DNA of 64,000 bases from CAZAQK01 sp046344715 (GTDB taxonomy: Bacteria > Pseudomonadota > Alphaproteobacteria > Rickettsiales > SXRF01), in the NCBI GenBank assembly GCA_046344715.1, contig JBKDKX010000004.1, forward strand, positions 1 to 64,000, written 5' to 3'. Shown one piece after another: positions 34,178 through 42,614 of this stretch. Each line of letters opens with the position of its first letter. Positions within the stretch are counted from its first letter, which is position 1. Made by a program: the position numbers and the translations under genes. The notes beneath the pieces were generated by a model. That model was not told the origin of the DNA. It did not search any database and worked only from the letters and a program-made list of their open reading frames with translations.

Positions 34178-35640
34178 GGAGCTACTACAAAGAGTGAATC
34201 AGCCGCAGCCTTTGCACCAGTCACCAGTGGTGTGGGCATAAGGAAGAACAGCGCAGTTACCAGCACCGCTGCAATCATGGCAGCGCGGAAGGCAAATGGT
34301 GCATCAGCATCAAAATGTTTTGCCGGAGTGTCAAAATACATCACTTTTACCACCTTGAGGTAGTAATAGCAGGCAATAACGCTAGTGGCTACCCCAAGAA
34401 CAGCAAGCCAGATGAGATCCGCTTTTACCGCTGCAAGCACCACATACATTTTACCGAAGAACCCAGCCAGTGGCGGAATACCAGCCATGGAAAACATGAA
34501 TACAGCAAGCAGTGCCGCCATAAAAGGCTGCGTCTGCGAAAGGCCGGCAAGCGACTTAATATCTTCCACCGGCTCACCACCACGGCGCATGGCCAATACA
34601 CAACCAAACGCACCCGCACTCATGAATATATAAAGTGCAAGGTAGACGAGCATTGCCTGCACACCTTCGGTGCTACCCGCCGCAATTGCCATGAATATAA
34701 AACCGACATGGCCGATGGAGCTATACGCAAGCAGGCGTTTGATATTGGTTTGCATGATGGCGGCAAGCGCGCCCACCAGCATAGAGGCAATAGCCGCAAA
34801 TATAACCACCTGTTGCCATTGGCTGAGTAGTTCGCCAAACGGTTGCATCAACACACGGGTAAAGAGCGCAAACGCTGCGATTTTTGGTGCCGTAGCAAAA
34901 AACGCGGTAACGGGTGTGGGTGCGCCCTCATACACATCGGGTGCCCACATATGGAATGGTGCGGCGGATAGTTTGAAGCAAAACCCAACCATAATAAAAA
35001 TGAGCCCAACAATAGTGGCTTTTGATATTTCACCACCTGCCCCAAAGAGCGCGGAGAGCGAATCAAAGCTGGTGGTGCCAGTAAAGCCATACACCAGCGA
35101 GATACCAAACAACAACATGCCGGATGCAAGAGCGCCCAGCACAAAATATTTAAGCCCAGCCTCGGAGGATTTAGCGTGATCCCGCTGGAATGATGCCAGC
35201 ACATACAGGGAAAGACTTGCCATTTCGAGGCCAATATACAGCGTGAGGAAATCGGCCGCCGACACCATGAACATCATGCCAAGCGTTGCAAACAGCATAA
35301 GAATGATAAATTCAAACGGACGCCCGCCCTCTTCCCGCAACCAGCCAGAGGAGAACAACAACACTAATATACCCGCCCCCAGTATCAACACTTTGCCAAA
35401 ACAGGCAAAGGCATCGGTTATAAACATGCCGTTCATCACTGTCTGCGGCTCAGCGCAGTTATTCACCACAAAACACATGGTGAGCGCAAGCACCGCAAGT
35501 GCCAAAATTTGGTTCATGCCATCCGCCTTGGCGCGGCAATATACACCGTACATCAGCAGTATTATGGCTGAAACACAAAGGAACAGCTCCGGCATGGTGC
35601 TGTGAAGACTTTTCATGGTAATATCGCCAAGGCCACTCAT
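34174..35640 (-). CDS. nuoN: NADH-quinone oxidoreductase subunit N
   Basis: One of the three antiporter-like proton-pumping subunits in the membrane arm of complex I. 488 residues and about 13-14 hydrophobic segments. Conserved parts include LYIGLEMASLSLYVLASF (with the first-half key glutamate, about 132), GLKYFVLGALASGMLLFG (lysine about 162) and KRLLAYSSIGHVGFI (about 305-319). Overlaps nuoM and birA by 4 bases each. The start at 35640 gives MSGLGDITMKSLHSTMPELFL; an internal ATG eight codons later is also possible. Confidence 0.96.
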   Translation of the reverse strand: MSGLGDITMKSLHSTMPELFLCVSAIILLMYGVYCRAKADGMNQILALAVLALTMCFVVNNCAEPQTVMNGMFITDAFACFGKVLILGAGILVLLFSSGWLREEGGRPFEFIILMLFATLGMMFMVSAADFLTLYIGLEMASLSLYVLASFQRDHAKSSEAGLKYFVLGALASGMLLFGISLVYGFTGTTSFDSLSALFGAGGEISKATIVGLIFIMVGFCFKLSAAPFHMWAPDVYEGAPTPVTAFFATAPKIAAFALFTRVLMQPFGELLSQWQQVVIFAAIASMLVGALAAIMQTNIKRLLAYSSIGHVGFIFMAIAAGSTEGVQAMLVYLALYIFMSAGAFGCVLAMRRGGEPVEDIKSLAGLSQTQPFMAALLAVFMFSMAGIPPLAGFFGKMYVVLAAVKADLIWLAVLGVATSVIACYYYLKVVKVMYFDTPAKHFDADAPFAFRAAMIAAVLVTALFFLMPTPLVTGAKAAADSLFVVAP

Positions 35641-37094
35641 GGTTCTACACTCACTTGCTTAATCAGGTTTGTGACCGATGCATCCATCGCAGAAAAATAC
35701 GGTTTAGGATAAATACCCAGCCACATCACGAGTACGATGATAGGTATAAAAATAATTTTCTCACGCATCGTCACATCAGGCATCGCCGATACTTCTTTAT
35801 TGGTGATTTCACCAAATACCACACGGCGATACAACCACAGCATATACGCCGCACCCAGCACCACACCAGTAGTAGCAAGCACCGCAACTGTACTATTTGC
35901 TTTGTAAGCACCTGCTAGAATTAAGACCTCCCCAACGAACCCGGAGGTAGACGGTAGCGCGACAGAAGCCATAGTAAATATCATAAATATCAAGGCATAT
36001 ACTGGCATGACATTCACCACACCTCCATAGCTTGCGATCTCGCGCGTGTGCATACGGTCATACACCACGCCCACACAAAGGAAGAGAGCGCCGGAAACTA
36101 GCCCGTGGCTGATCATCTGAATAATCGCCCCCTGAATACCCTGCATGTTAAACGCGAAGATACCAATAGTCACAAACCCCATATGCGCGACTGATGAATA
36201 AGCAATAAGCTTTTTCATGTCTGTCTGCATAAGTGCCACCAGCGAGGTATAAATAACAGCAACTAATGACAGGCCAAAGATAAGCGGCGCAAAATAATGT
36301 GAGGCATCTGGCAACATAGGCAACGAGAACCGCAGAAAACCATACGCCCCCATTTTAAGGAGGATACCGGCCAGAATCACCGAACCTGCTGTAGGTGCCT
36401 GCACGTGCGCATCTGGCAACCAGGTATGCACCGGCCACATCGGTACTTTCACCGCGAACGATGCCAACATGGCAAGGAACAGCCATTTCTGCGCATCAAG
36501 CCCAAGCTCCGGCGATTTCTGCATGAGTCCTGGAATCGAGGTGGTGCCGAAACTGTTATATAAATAAAGAATGGCCACAAGGAACAACACCGACCCCGCC
36601 AGCGTATACAGGAAGAATTTGTACGAAGCGTAGATGCGCTGCTTGCCGCCCCAGATACCGATAATGAGGTACATCGGAATCAACATGCCTTCAAAAAACA
36701 GGTAAAACATAATGCTATCAAGCGCGCAGAAGACGCCAATCACCAGTGCTTCCAGTATCAGGAAATTCGCCATAAAGGCGCGCACTCGCGTCTGGATAGC
36801 TTCCCAGCTACACAAAATGCAAATAGGCATAAGGAAAGTGGTAAGCAGCACCATGAAAAGTGAAATGCCATCTATACCCAGATAGTATGAGATGTTGAGG
36901 CCAGAAAACCACTGGTATTGTTCTACAAACTGGAACTCTGCCGTATCGGTGCGGAATGCCGCCCACAGATAGATGGAGGCAAGAAAGGTGACCACTGTGG
37001 TGAATAGCGCAATGCACCGCGCTTCATTATCGCTGCGCGTAAACATCGTGATAAATGCGCCAAGTAACGGAAGTAAAATTAAAATAGTCAGCAT
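35637..37094 (-). CDS. nuoM: NADH-quinone oxidoreductase subunit M
   Basis: Antiporter-like proton-pumping subunit of complex I. 485 residues. Motifs: FFEGMLIPMYLIIGIWGG (key glutamate near 130), YASYKFFLYTLAGSVLFL, PMWPVHTWLPDAHVQAPTAG (about 219-238), and MKKLIAYSSVAHMGFV (about 293-308). 14 membrane segments are expected. It starts one base before the nuoL stop region on the same strand (nuoL ends at 37095), and its stop overlaps nuoN. Confidence 0.97.
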   Translation of the reverse strand: MLTILILLPLLGAFITMFTRSDNEARCIALFTTVVTFLASIYLWAAFRTDTAEFQFVEQYQWFSGLNISYYLGIDGISLFMVLLTTFLMPICILCSWEAIQTRVRAFMANFLILEALVIGVFCALDSIMFYLFFEGMLIPMYLIIGIWGGKQRIYASYKFFLYTLAGSVLFLVAILYLYNSFGTTSIPGLMQKSPELGLDAQKWLFLAMLASFAVKVPMWPVHTWLPDAHVQAPTAGSVILAGILLKMGAYGFLRFSLPMLPDASHYFAPLIFGLSLVAVIYTSLVALMQTDMKKLIAYSSVAHMGFVTIGIFAFNMQGIQGAIIQMISHGLVSGALFLCVGVVYDRMHTREIASYGGVVNVMPVYALIFMIFTMASVALPSTSGFVGEVLILAGAYKANSTVAVLATTGVVLGAAYMLWLYRRVVFGEITNKEVSAMPDVTMREKIIFIPIIVLVMWLGIYPKPYFSAMDASVTNLIKQVSVEP

Positions 37095-39071
37095 CTATCC
37101 TCCAAACACCACCCAACTGATGATCACCATGAAACCAATCAGCATGGAAAACGCATAATGATAGACATAGCCGGTTTGCAAACGACTGATGCGGCCAGCG
37201 AAAATATGGGTGATGAATGCCGCGCCATTTGGCCCCAACCCATCAATAATTTTTTCATCAAAGAACCGCCACAGATAATAACCGATGCGTTTTGCAGGAC
37301 GCACAAACAGCGCATCATACAACTCATCAAAGTACCATTTATTGAGCAGGAACTGGTACAGGCGTGGGAATGTTTCAGCAATTTTTTCAGGTAGCGAAGT
37401 ATTGACCACATAGAGATACCATGCCAGCGCAATGCCAGAAAGTGCAACGAGCAATGGCAGTACGGGAACCCAACCTGGCACATGATGCGCCGCTTCAATA
37501 ATATGATGGCTGCCAAGTGTTGCCTGCCAAAAATCACCTTCCGCAGATACCAGCCCAAACACATGATATCCCAGCACACCGGAGAATAGCGCACCAAATG
37601 CCAAGAGCAATAATGGGCGCAACATAATCGGCGGTGACTCATGCACATGATGCATTACATCATGCGAGGCACGTGGCTTGCCGTGGAAGGTCATGAATAA
37701 TAAACGCCATGAATAAAACGCAGTCATAAATGCAGCGGCAATACCCATCCAGAAGGCAAAGTAACCGACCGTTCGTCCTTGGGCATACGCCGTTTCTAAA
37801 ATCATATCCTTGGAGTAGTAGCCGGCGAAAAACGGAATTCCGGCCAGTGCCAGTGAACCCAACCACATCAATACATAAGTATAGGGCATGAGTTTCCAGA
37901 TGCCGCCCATGCGCCGCATATCCTGCTCGCCGGACATACCGTGAATCACCGAGCCTGCACCAAGGAACAAAAGCGCCTTAAAGAATGCATGGGTCATGAG
38001 GTGGAAAATAGCAGCGGAATACGCACCCACACCGCAAGCAAAGAACATATACCCAAGTTGCGAACAGGTGGAGTAGGCAATCACGCGTTTGATGTCATTC
38101 TGCACCAACCCAACCGTGGCCGCAAAGAACGCTGTGAGTGCACCAATGATGGTTACAATCATAAGCGCCGTTTCAGATTGTTCAAACAACGGCGAAAGGC
38201 GCGCCACCATAAATACACCCGCTGTCACCATGGTGGCGGCATGGATAAGTGCGGATACTGGCGTTGGGCCTTCCATGGCATCCGGCAGCCATGTGTGCAA
38301 CCCAAGCTGGGCCGACTTACCCATCGCGCCAATAAAGAGCAGGATGCAAATGAGTGTTAGTGCGTGGAACTCGTAACCTAAAAAGTTCGTCATGGCTTTG
38401 AAATGCTCGGGAGCTGCTGCAAAAATAACGTCATACTGGATCGTGCCAAAGACGACAAACGTGGCAAAAATACCAAGCGCAAAACCAAAATCCCCCACAC
38501 GGTTTACCAGGAATGCCTTGATGGCTGCAGCATTCGCCTCCGGCTTTTTGAACCAGAACCCAATAAGCAGGTATGAGCAAAGCCCCACCCCTTCCCAACC
38601 AAGGAACAGTTGCACGAGGTTATCAGAAGTAACCAGCATCAACATGAAGAAGGTAAAGAGCGACAGATATGCCATGAAACGCTGGCGATGCTCATCATGG
38701 CTCATATAACCAACCGAATAGATATGCACTACGGAAGAAACCCACGTAACGACAACCAACATCACCGCAGTAAGCGCATCTACGCGCAGCACCCAATTCG
38801 CCGTAAAATCACCAGAAGCAATCCATGAGCCAAGCTGTACCTTGTGTACCAGCCCGACACCGCCATATATTTCTCTCCAGCTGCCGGCATGCATCGCCAT
38901 AGAAGCAAATTCTGCAAATACAACACCCGAGAAAATCGCAGCAAGCACCATAGCACCACAAGTGAGTTTCTGGGCGAGTTCTGCAGATATGCTGCGTACC
39001 GTAAGGCCAACGATAAGCGCTGCCAGAAGAGGTAGGAAAACAATGAACTGTATTAATACTGTAGAACTCAT
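37095..39071 (-). CDS. nuoL: NADH-quinone oxidoreductase subunit L
   Basis: Largest, distal proton-pumping subunit of complex I, with the long lateral helix along the membrane arm. 658 residues. FLGWEGVGLCSYLLIGFW (about 157-174; key glutamate), AIKAFLVNRVGDFGFALG, LHTWLPDAMEGPTPVSALIH (about 255-274), and KRVIAYSTCSQLGYMF (about 333-348). The C-terminal 120 residues carry the lateral helix and the final membrane segment. One base separates it from nuoK. Confidence 0.97.
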   Translation of the reverse strand: MSSTVLIQFIVFLPLLAALIVGLTVRSISAELAQKLTCGAMVLAAIFSGVVFAEFASMAMHAGSWREIYGGVGLVHKVQLGSWIASGDFTANWVLRVDALTAVMLVVVTWVSSVVHIYSVGYMSHDEHRQRFMAYLSLFTFFMLMLVTSDNLVQLFLGWEGVGLCSYLLIGFWFKKPEANAAAIKAFLVNRVGDFGFALGIFATFVVFGTIQYDVIFAAAPEHFKAMTNFLGYEFHALTLICILLFIGAMGKSAQLGLHTWLPDAMEGPTPVSALIHAATMVTAGVFMVARLSPLFEQSETALMIVTIIGALTAFFAATVGLVQNDIKRVIAYSTCSQLGYMFFACGVGAYSAAIFHLMTHAFFKALLFLGAGSVIHGMSGEQDMRRMGGIWKLMPYTYVLMWLGSLALAGIPFFAGYYSKDMILETAYAQGRTVGYFAFWMGIAAAFMTAFYSWRLLFMTFHGKPRASHDVMHHVHESPPIMLRPLLLLAFGALFSGVLGYHVFGLVSAEGDFWQATLGSHHIIEAAHHVPGWVPVLPLLVALSGIALAWYLYVVNTSLPEKIAETFPRLYQFLLNKWYFDELYDALFVRPAKRIGYYLWRFFDEKIIDGLGPNGAAFITHIFAGRISRLQTGYVYHYAFSMLIGFMVIISWVVFGG

Positions 39072-39072
39072 A

Positions 39073-39399
39073 TCAGCCCTTCATCATATTCACATCTTCC
39101 ACCGCGATAGAGCCGCGATTACGGAAGTAAATTACCAGTATGGCAAGGCCAATAGCGGCTTCAGCAGCAGCAACAGTTAAGATAAACATGGCAAATACCT
39201 GCCCGCCCAAATCACCCAGCTTTACCGAAAACGCAACAAAATTGATATTCACCGCAAGCAGAATGAGTTCAATGGACATCAGAATGGTGATGATATTTTT
39301 GCGGTTTAGGAATATACCGCAAATGCCGATGGTGAATAAAAGGCTGGATACCACCAGATAATGCATGATGCCGACATGCGGCAGGAAAGTATGCTCCAT
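39073..39399 (-). CDS. nuoK: NADH-quinone oxidoreductase subunit K
   Basis: Small three-helix membrane subunit of complex I near the quinone end of the proton path. 108 residues; helices at about 12-30, 36-58 and 68-92. The conserved glutamates are in MSIELILLAVN (about 40-50) and AAAEAAIGLAI (about 77-87). It shares one base with nuoJ. The few extra residues at the start (MEHTFLPHVG) are normal. Confidence 0.97.
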   Translation of the reverse strand: MEHTFLPHVGIMHYLVVSSLLFTIGICGIFLNRKNIITILMSIELILLAVNINFVAFSVKLGDLGGQVFAMFILTVAAAEAAIGLAILVIYFRNRGSIAVEDVNMMKG

Positions 39400-40025
39400 T
39401 ATTTAATCCCCTCACCTGAATTCACCTGCACAATTGCTATGGAATCAGTGCGCTTGCGGTTCACCTGCTCGGAAATATTCTGACGGCGCACACCTGGGCG
39501 TTTGCGAAGTGTGAGTGTGATGGCACCGATCATGGCGATGAGCAATACAATGCCAGCCATCTGGAACGGCAGGAAATAATCCGTGTACATAACATGGCCA
39601 ATAGCGTGTGTATTAGTGATTTCGCTGGACACTGGATTGCGCGCCGCCGCCACTGTCTGCGGTGAATTAAGCGACATGTACAATACAATGAGCAGCTCAA
39701 ACAACAAGATACTGGCAGTGAGCAACCCTATCGGCAGATATTTCTGGAAGCCCTGCCGCAGTTCGGCGAAGTTTACATCCAGCATCATCACCACGAAGAG
39801 GAACAGTACCGCCACCGCACCGACATACACAATCACCAGCGTCATGGCGATATATTCCGCGCCGATAAGCACGAAGAGTGCCGCCGCATTAAAGAACGCC
39901 AGAATCAAAAAGAATACAGAATGCACAGAGTTTTTTGAGGTAATCACCATAAGGCCAGAGACCACCGTCATCACAGAAAAGAGGTAAAACGCCAGTGTGG
40001 GGATAAGTGGGATTAATTCAGCCAT
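39399..40025 (-). CDS. nuoJ: NADH-quinone oxidoreductase subunit J
   Basis: Membrane subunit of complex I with five predicted helices (about 8-25, 31-50, 55-78, 92-112 and 150-170). 208 residues. The pi-bulge helix region VIVYVGAVAVLFLFVVMMLD (about 64-83) is the family signature. The C-terminal 30 residues are charged and soluble, as in alphaproteobacterial NuoJ. It shares its first and last bases with its neighbours nuoI and nuoK. Confidence 0.95.
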   Translation of the reverse strand: MAELIPLIPTLAFYLFSVMTVVSGLMVITSKNSVHSVFFLILAFFNAAALFVLIGAEYIAMTLVIVYVGAVAVLFLFVVMMLDVNFAELRQGFQKYLPIGLLTASILLFELLIVLYMSLNSPQTVAAARNPVSSEITNTHAIGHVMYTDYFLPFQMAGIVLLIAMIGAITLTLRKRPGVRRQNISEQVNRKRTDSIAIVQVNSGEGIK

Positions 40026-40513
40026 TACCTATACTCCGCATCAGCTGCGAGGTTTGCGGCAATCGCCGTTTCCCAGCGTTCGCCGTTCGCCAGTAATTTG
40101 TCTTTATTGTAGAAAAGCTCTTCGCGCGTTTCAGCGGCAAATTCAAAATTAGGCCCTTCCACAATCGCATCTACCGGACAGGCCTCCTGACAAAAACCAC
40201 AATAAATGCACTTGGTCATGTCAATATCATAGCGCGTGGTACGGCGTGAACCATCATTACGTTCTTCGGCTTCAATAGTGATAGCCTGCGCTGGGCAGAT
40301 GGCTTCACAGAGTTTACAGGCAATGCAGCGTTCTTCACCATTGGCATAGCGTCTAAGTGCATGTTCTCCACGGAAACGCGGAGAGAGCGGCCCTTTTTCA
40401 TATGGATAGTTGATGGTCACCGGTGTTTTGAACATGTATTTCAGCGTGAGCCAAAAGCCCTTCACCAGCTCAGTCAACAAGAATGCGCGGGCGGTTCTAT
40501 CAAGCAATGCCAT
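40025..40513 (-). CDS. nuoI: NADH-quinone oxidoreductase subunit I
   Basis: Peripheral-arm subunit carrying iron-sulfur clusters N6a and N6b. 162 residues. Two ferredoxin-type 4Fe-4S motifs, CIACKLCEAICP (about 63-74) and CIYCGFCQEACP (about 102-113). The FRGEHALRRYANGEERC lead-in is typical, and the N-terminal helix anchors it to the membrane arm. Its start lies inside the 3' end of the DedA-family gene (14-base overlap). Confidence 0.98.
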   Translation of the reverse strand: MALLDRTARAFLLTELVKGFWLTLKYMFKTPVTINYPYEKGPLSPRFRGEHALRRYANGEERCIACKLCEAICPAQAITIEAEERNDGSRRTTRYDIDMTKCIYCGFCQEACPVDAIVEGPNFEFAAETREELFYNKDKLLANGERWETAIAANLAADAEYR

Positions 40514-41123
40514 TCATGACTCCTGTTTTCTTTCTGCGGTAACGCTGGATATACAGATATATCAACAACGATACGGCGGATATAGATGCCACAGTGATAT
40601 AAGGCATGTAAAGCTTAACTAAAGCTTTATTATCACCAATAAAATAACCGACAAACATCAGCAGCGTCATCCACAGCCCTCCGCCCAAACCAGTCAGCAC
40701 TATAAATTTATTTACATTCATGCGCGCAAGCCCCGCCGGAAAGGAAATAACATGGCGCACTGCCGGCAGAAGGCGCGCCGTAAAAATAGAAATCTCGCCA
40801 TGCTTAGCAAAATAATCCTCTATCTGCTGCATACGCTCTGGCCCGCACATCATATATTTGCCATAACGCGCAAAGAACGGACGCCCCAGATAATACGCCA
40901 ACGCATAGTTTGCAAGTGAACCGGTAATGGTACCCGTAATCGCAATAATCCACACAATCCCCAGATTCCACTGTCCCTGCTGTGCCAGATAACCGGCAGG
41001 TATCATGGTTGCTGCACTTGGGATCGGCACAAAGGTGCTTTCAAGAAAAGTGGCGATGAACAGGCCTATATAACCAAGGCTATGGATGAAATCGACTACA
41101 TATACCAGTGCTTCCTCAATCAT
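40500..41123 (-). CDS. DedA family membrane protein, inserted between nuoH and nuoI
   Basis: 207 residues from the ATG at 41123; an open frame continues upstream inside nuoH, but that part lacks family sequence. DedA-family proteins act in lipid and undecaprenyl-phosphate carrier transport across the inner membrane and in envelope homeostasis. FLESTFVPIPSAATMIPAGYL (given up to 20 residues: FLESTFVPIPSAATMIPAGY, about 22-41) and ARLLPAVRHVISFPAGLARM (about 116-135) are the two conserved re-entrant motifs. About five hydrophobic segments. It is five bases after nuoH and overlaps nuoI by 14 bases, so it is translated with complex I. Confidence 0.9.
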   Translation of the reverse strand: MIEEALVYVVDFIHSLGYIGLFIATFLESTFVPIPSAATMIPAGYLAQQGQWNLGIVWIIAITGTITGSLANYALAYYLGRPFFARYGKYMMCGPERMQQIEDYFAKHGEISIFTARLLPAVRHVISFPAGLARMNVNKFIVLTGLGGGLWMTLLMFVGYFIGDNKALVKLYMPYITVASISAVSLLIYLYIQRYRRKKTGVMNGIA

Positions 41124-41128
41124 ACCAC

Positions 41129-42163
41129 TTACCTGAAATACACAACATACGCAGCCGTGAGCACTACCCAGAGCAGCGAAAGCGGCAGAAATACTTTCCA
41201 CCCCAAACGCATTAACTGGTCATAGCGATAACGTGGAAGCGTAGCGCGTGCCCAAATAAATACGAACAGACAGAACACCACCTTCAAGATGAACCAGATG
41301 AAACCGGGTATCCATGTGAATATGGCTGCTTCAAACGGCGGATGCCAGCCGCCGAGGAACAGAATGGTGGTCATGCCGCTCATCAGAATCATGTTGGCAT
41401 ATTCACCAAGGAAGAAGAGCGCAAAGCTCATGGAAGAATATTCTACGTTGTAACCTGCAACCAGCTCGGCTTCTGCTTCCGGCAAATCAAACGGGTGACG
41501 GTTGGTTTCCGCCAGTGCCGAGATAAAAAATAAAACAAACATTGGGAAAAGCATAAACTGGCCAGAGAAAATATTGAAGGCGAACCAGTGGTGCATACCG
41601 CCTGCCTGGGCATGCACAATGTCATTCAAATTGAGTGATCCAACTAACAAAAGCACGGTTATGATGACAAAACCGATGGATACTTCGTACGATACCATCT
41701 GCGCGCTCGAGCGAATTGCGCCAAGGAAGGCATATTTAGAGTTACTCGCCCAGCCCGCCATGATGATACCATAGACGCCCAGTGACGATACGGCGAATAG
41801 ATACAGGATGCCCACATTGATATCGGCAATCACAAAATCTTCGGAAATAGGAATCACCGCCCAACCAAGCATTGCAAGCGCAAATGTAACCATCGGTGCG
41901 ATAAGGAATATAACTTTATTGGCTTCAGACGGCAGAATGGTTTCCTTGCAAAGCAACTTAAGCCCATCGGCAAATGGCTGCAGCAGCCCCCAGAAACCAA
42001 CGACGTTTGGGCCTTTCCTGAGCTGCATAGCTGCAATTACCTTGCGCTCCATAAGTGTCAGCATCGCCACGCACACAAGCAGCGGCACCACCACCAGCAA
42101 AATTTTGCCGATGATGATAAGGAGTGGAAGCACCAAATTCAAAAATGATTCAAAATTTTCCAT
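41129..42163 (-). CDS. nuoH: NADH-quinone oxidoreductase subunit H
   Basis: Membrane subunit that forms much of the quinone-binding cavity of complex I. 344 residues, eight membrane segments. MLTLMERKVIAAMQLRKGPN (about 34-53), GLLQPFADGLKLLCKE (about 59-74), and the loop AETNRHPFDLPEAEAELVAG (about 214-233) are family signatures; the acidic residues in the last form the E-channel. Three bases separate it from the 80-residue gene upstream. Confidence 0.97.
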   Translation of the reverse strand: MENFESFLNLVLPLLIIIGKILLVVVPLLVCVAMLTLMERKVIAAMQLRKGPNVVGFWGLLQPFADGLKLLCKETILPSEANKVIFLIAPMVTFALAMLGWAVIPISEDFVIADINVGILYLFAVSSLGVYGIIMAGWASNSKYAFLGAIRSSAQMVSYEVSIGFVIITVLLLVGSLNLNDIVHAQAGGMHHWFAFNIFSGQFMLFPMFVLFFISALAETNRHPFDLPEAEAELVAGYNVEYSSMSFALFFLGEYANMILMSGMTTILFLGGWHPPFEAAIFTWIPGFIWFILKVVFCLFVFIWARATLPRYRYDQLMRLGWKVFLPLSLLWVVLTAAYVVYFR

Positions 42164-42166
42164 AAC

Positions 42167-42409
42167 CTAATTGAAGAAGTTATCATTATCTTTTTTAGAA
42201 TCGCGCATATTGGACATTATTGCGATCAGTATTGCAGCAACAACACCAATGACAAGCGCAGTACCGACAATGCGCCCCATTAACTCATCGTTGATCTGGA
42301 TACCCCATATGTCCAGCAATACAAAAAATGCAACCGCAAGAACAGAAGCCGCTACCACAACCAGTAATTTCTGCTGTCCGGAATATGCACTCCATTTCAT
42401 ATCAGACAT
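42167..42409 (-). CDS. Small two-helix membrane protein in nuo operon, 80 aa
   Basis: Unrecognised. Two hydrophobic segments at about 14-34 (KLLVVVAASVLAVAFFVLLD) and 45-66 (GRIVGTALVIGVVAAILIAI), followed by a charged tail (RDSKKDNDNFFN). It overlaps the upstream DUF4177 gene by 8 bases and lies 3 bases from nuoH. It could be an accessory or assembly protein of the membrane arm; position is the only evidence for that. Confidence 0.6.
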   Translation of the reverse strand: MSDMKWSAYSGQQKLLVVVAASVLAVAFFVLLDIWGIQINDELMGRIVGTALVIGVVAAILIAIMSNMRDSKKDNDNFFN

Positions 42410-42614
42410 CCTTCTCCAGAATAGTCACGAATGCCTCACGCTTAAAAAAAAGCAATTCACGACGTGACTCTCTTTCAACTGTCGTTACTTTCCAACCTTC
42501 TTTAGCATGTAAATTCAGGAAATCCGTATATTTGCGTGGATCAACCTTTGCACCAAACAAAAATATAGATCCCAATAATGGCTCTCGATAAATCACTACT
42601 TTATATTCTTTCAT
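42402..42614 (-). CDS. DUF4177-like small protein in nuo operon, 70 aa
   Basis: 70 residues. The pattern YKVVIYREP at the start, LNLHAKEGWKVTTVERES in the middle (about 33-50) and a final strand ending in FFKRE fits the DUF4177 fold of a small beta-sheet packed on one helix. These proteins are widespread and of unknown function. It begins immediately before nuoG ends (no gap) and overlaps the 80-residue membrane gene, so the two may work as a pair. Family call is by pattern and not certain. Confidence 0.6.
   Translation of the reverse strand: MKEYKVVIYREPLLGSIFLFGAKVDPRKYTDFLNLHAKEGWKVTTVERESRRELLFFKREAFVTILEKDV

Noticed and set aside
41124..41201. Longer start for the DedA gene
   Set aside because: The added 26 residues lie inside nuoH coding sequence and are not DedA-like; the ATG at 41123 gives a normal protein.
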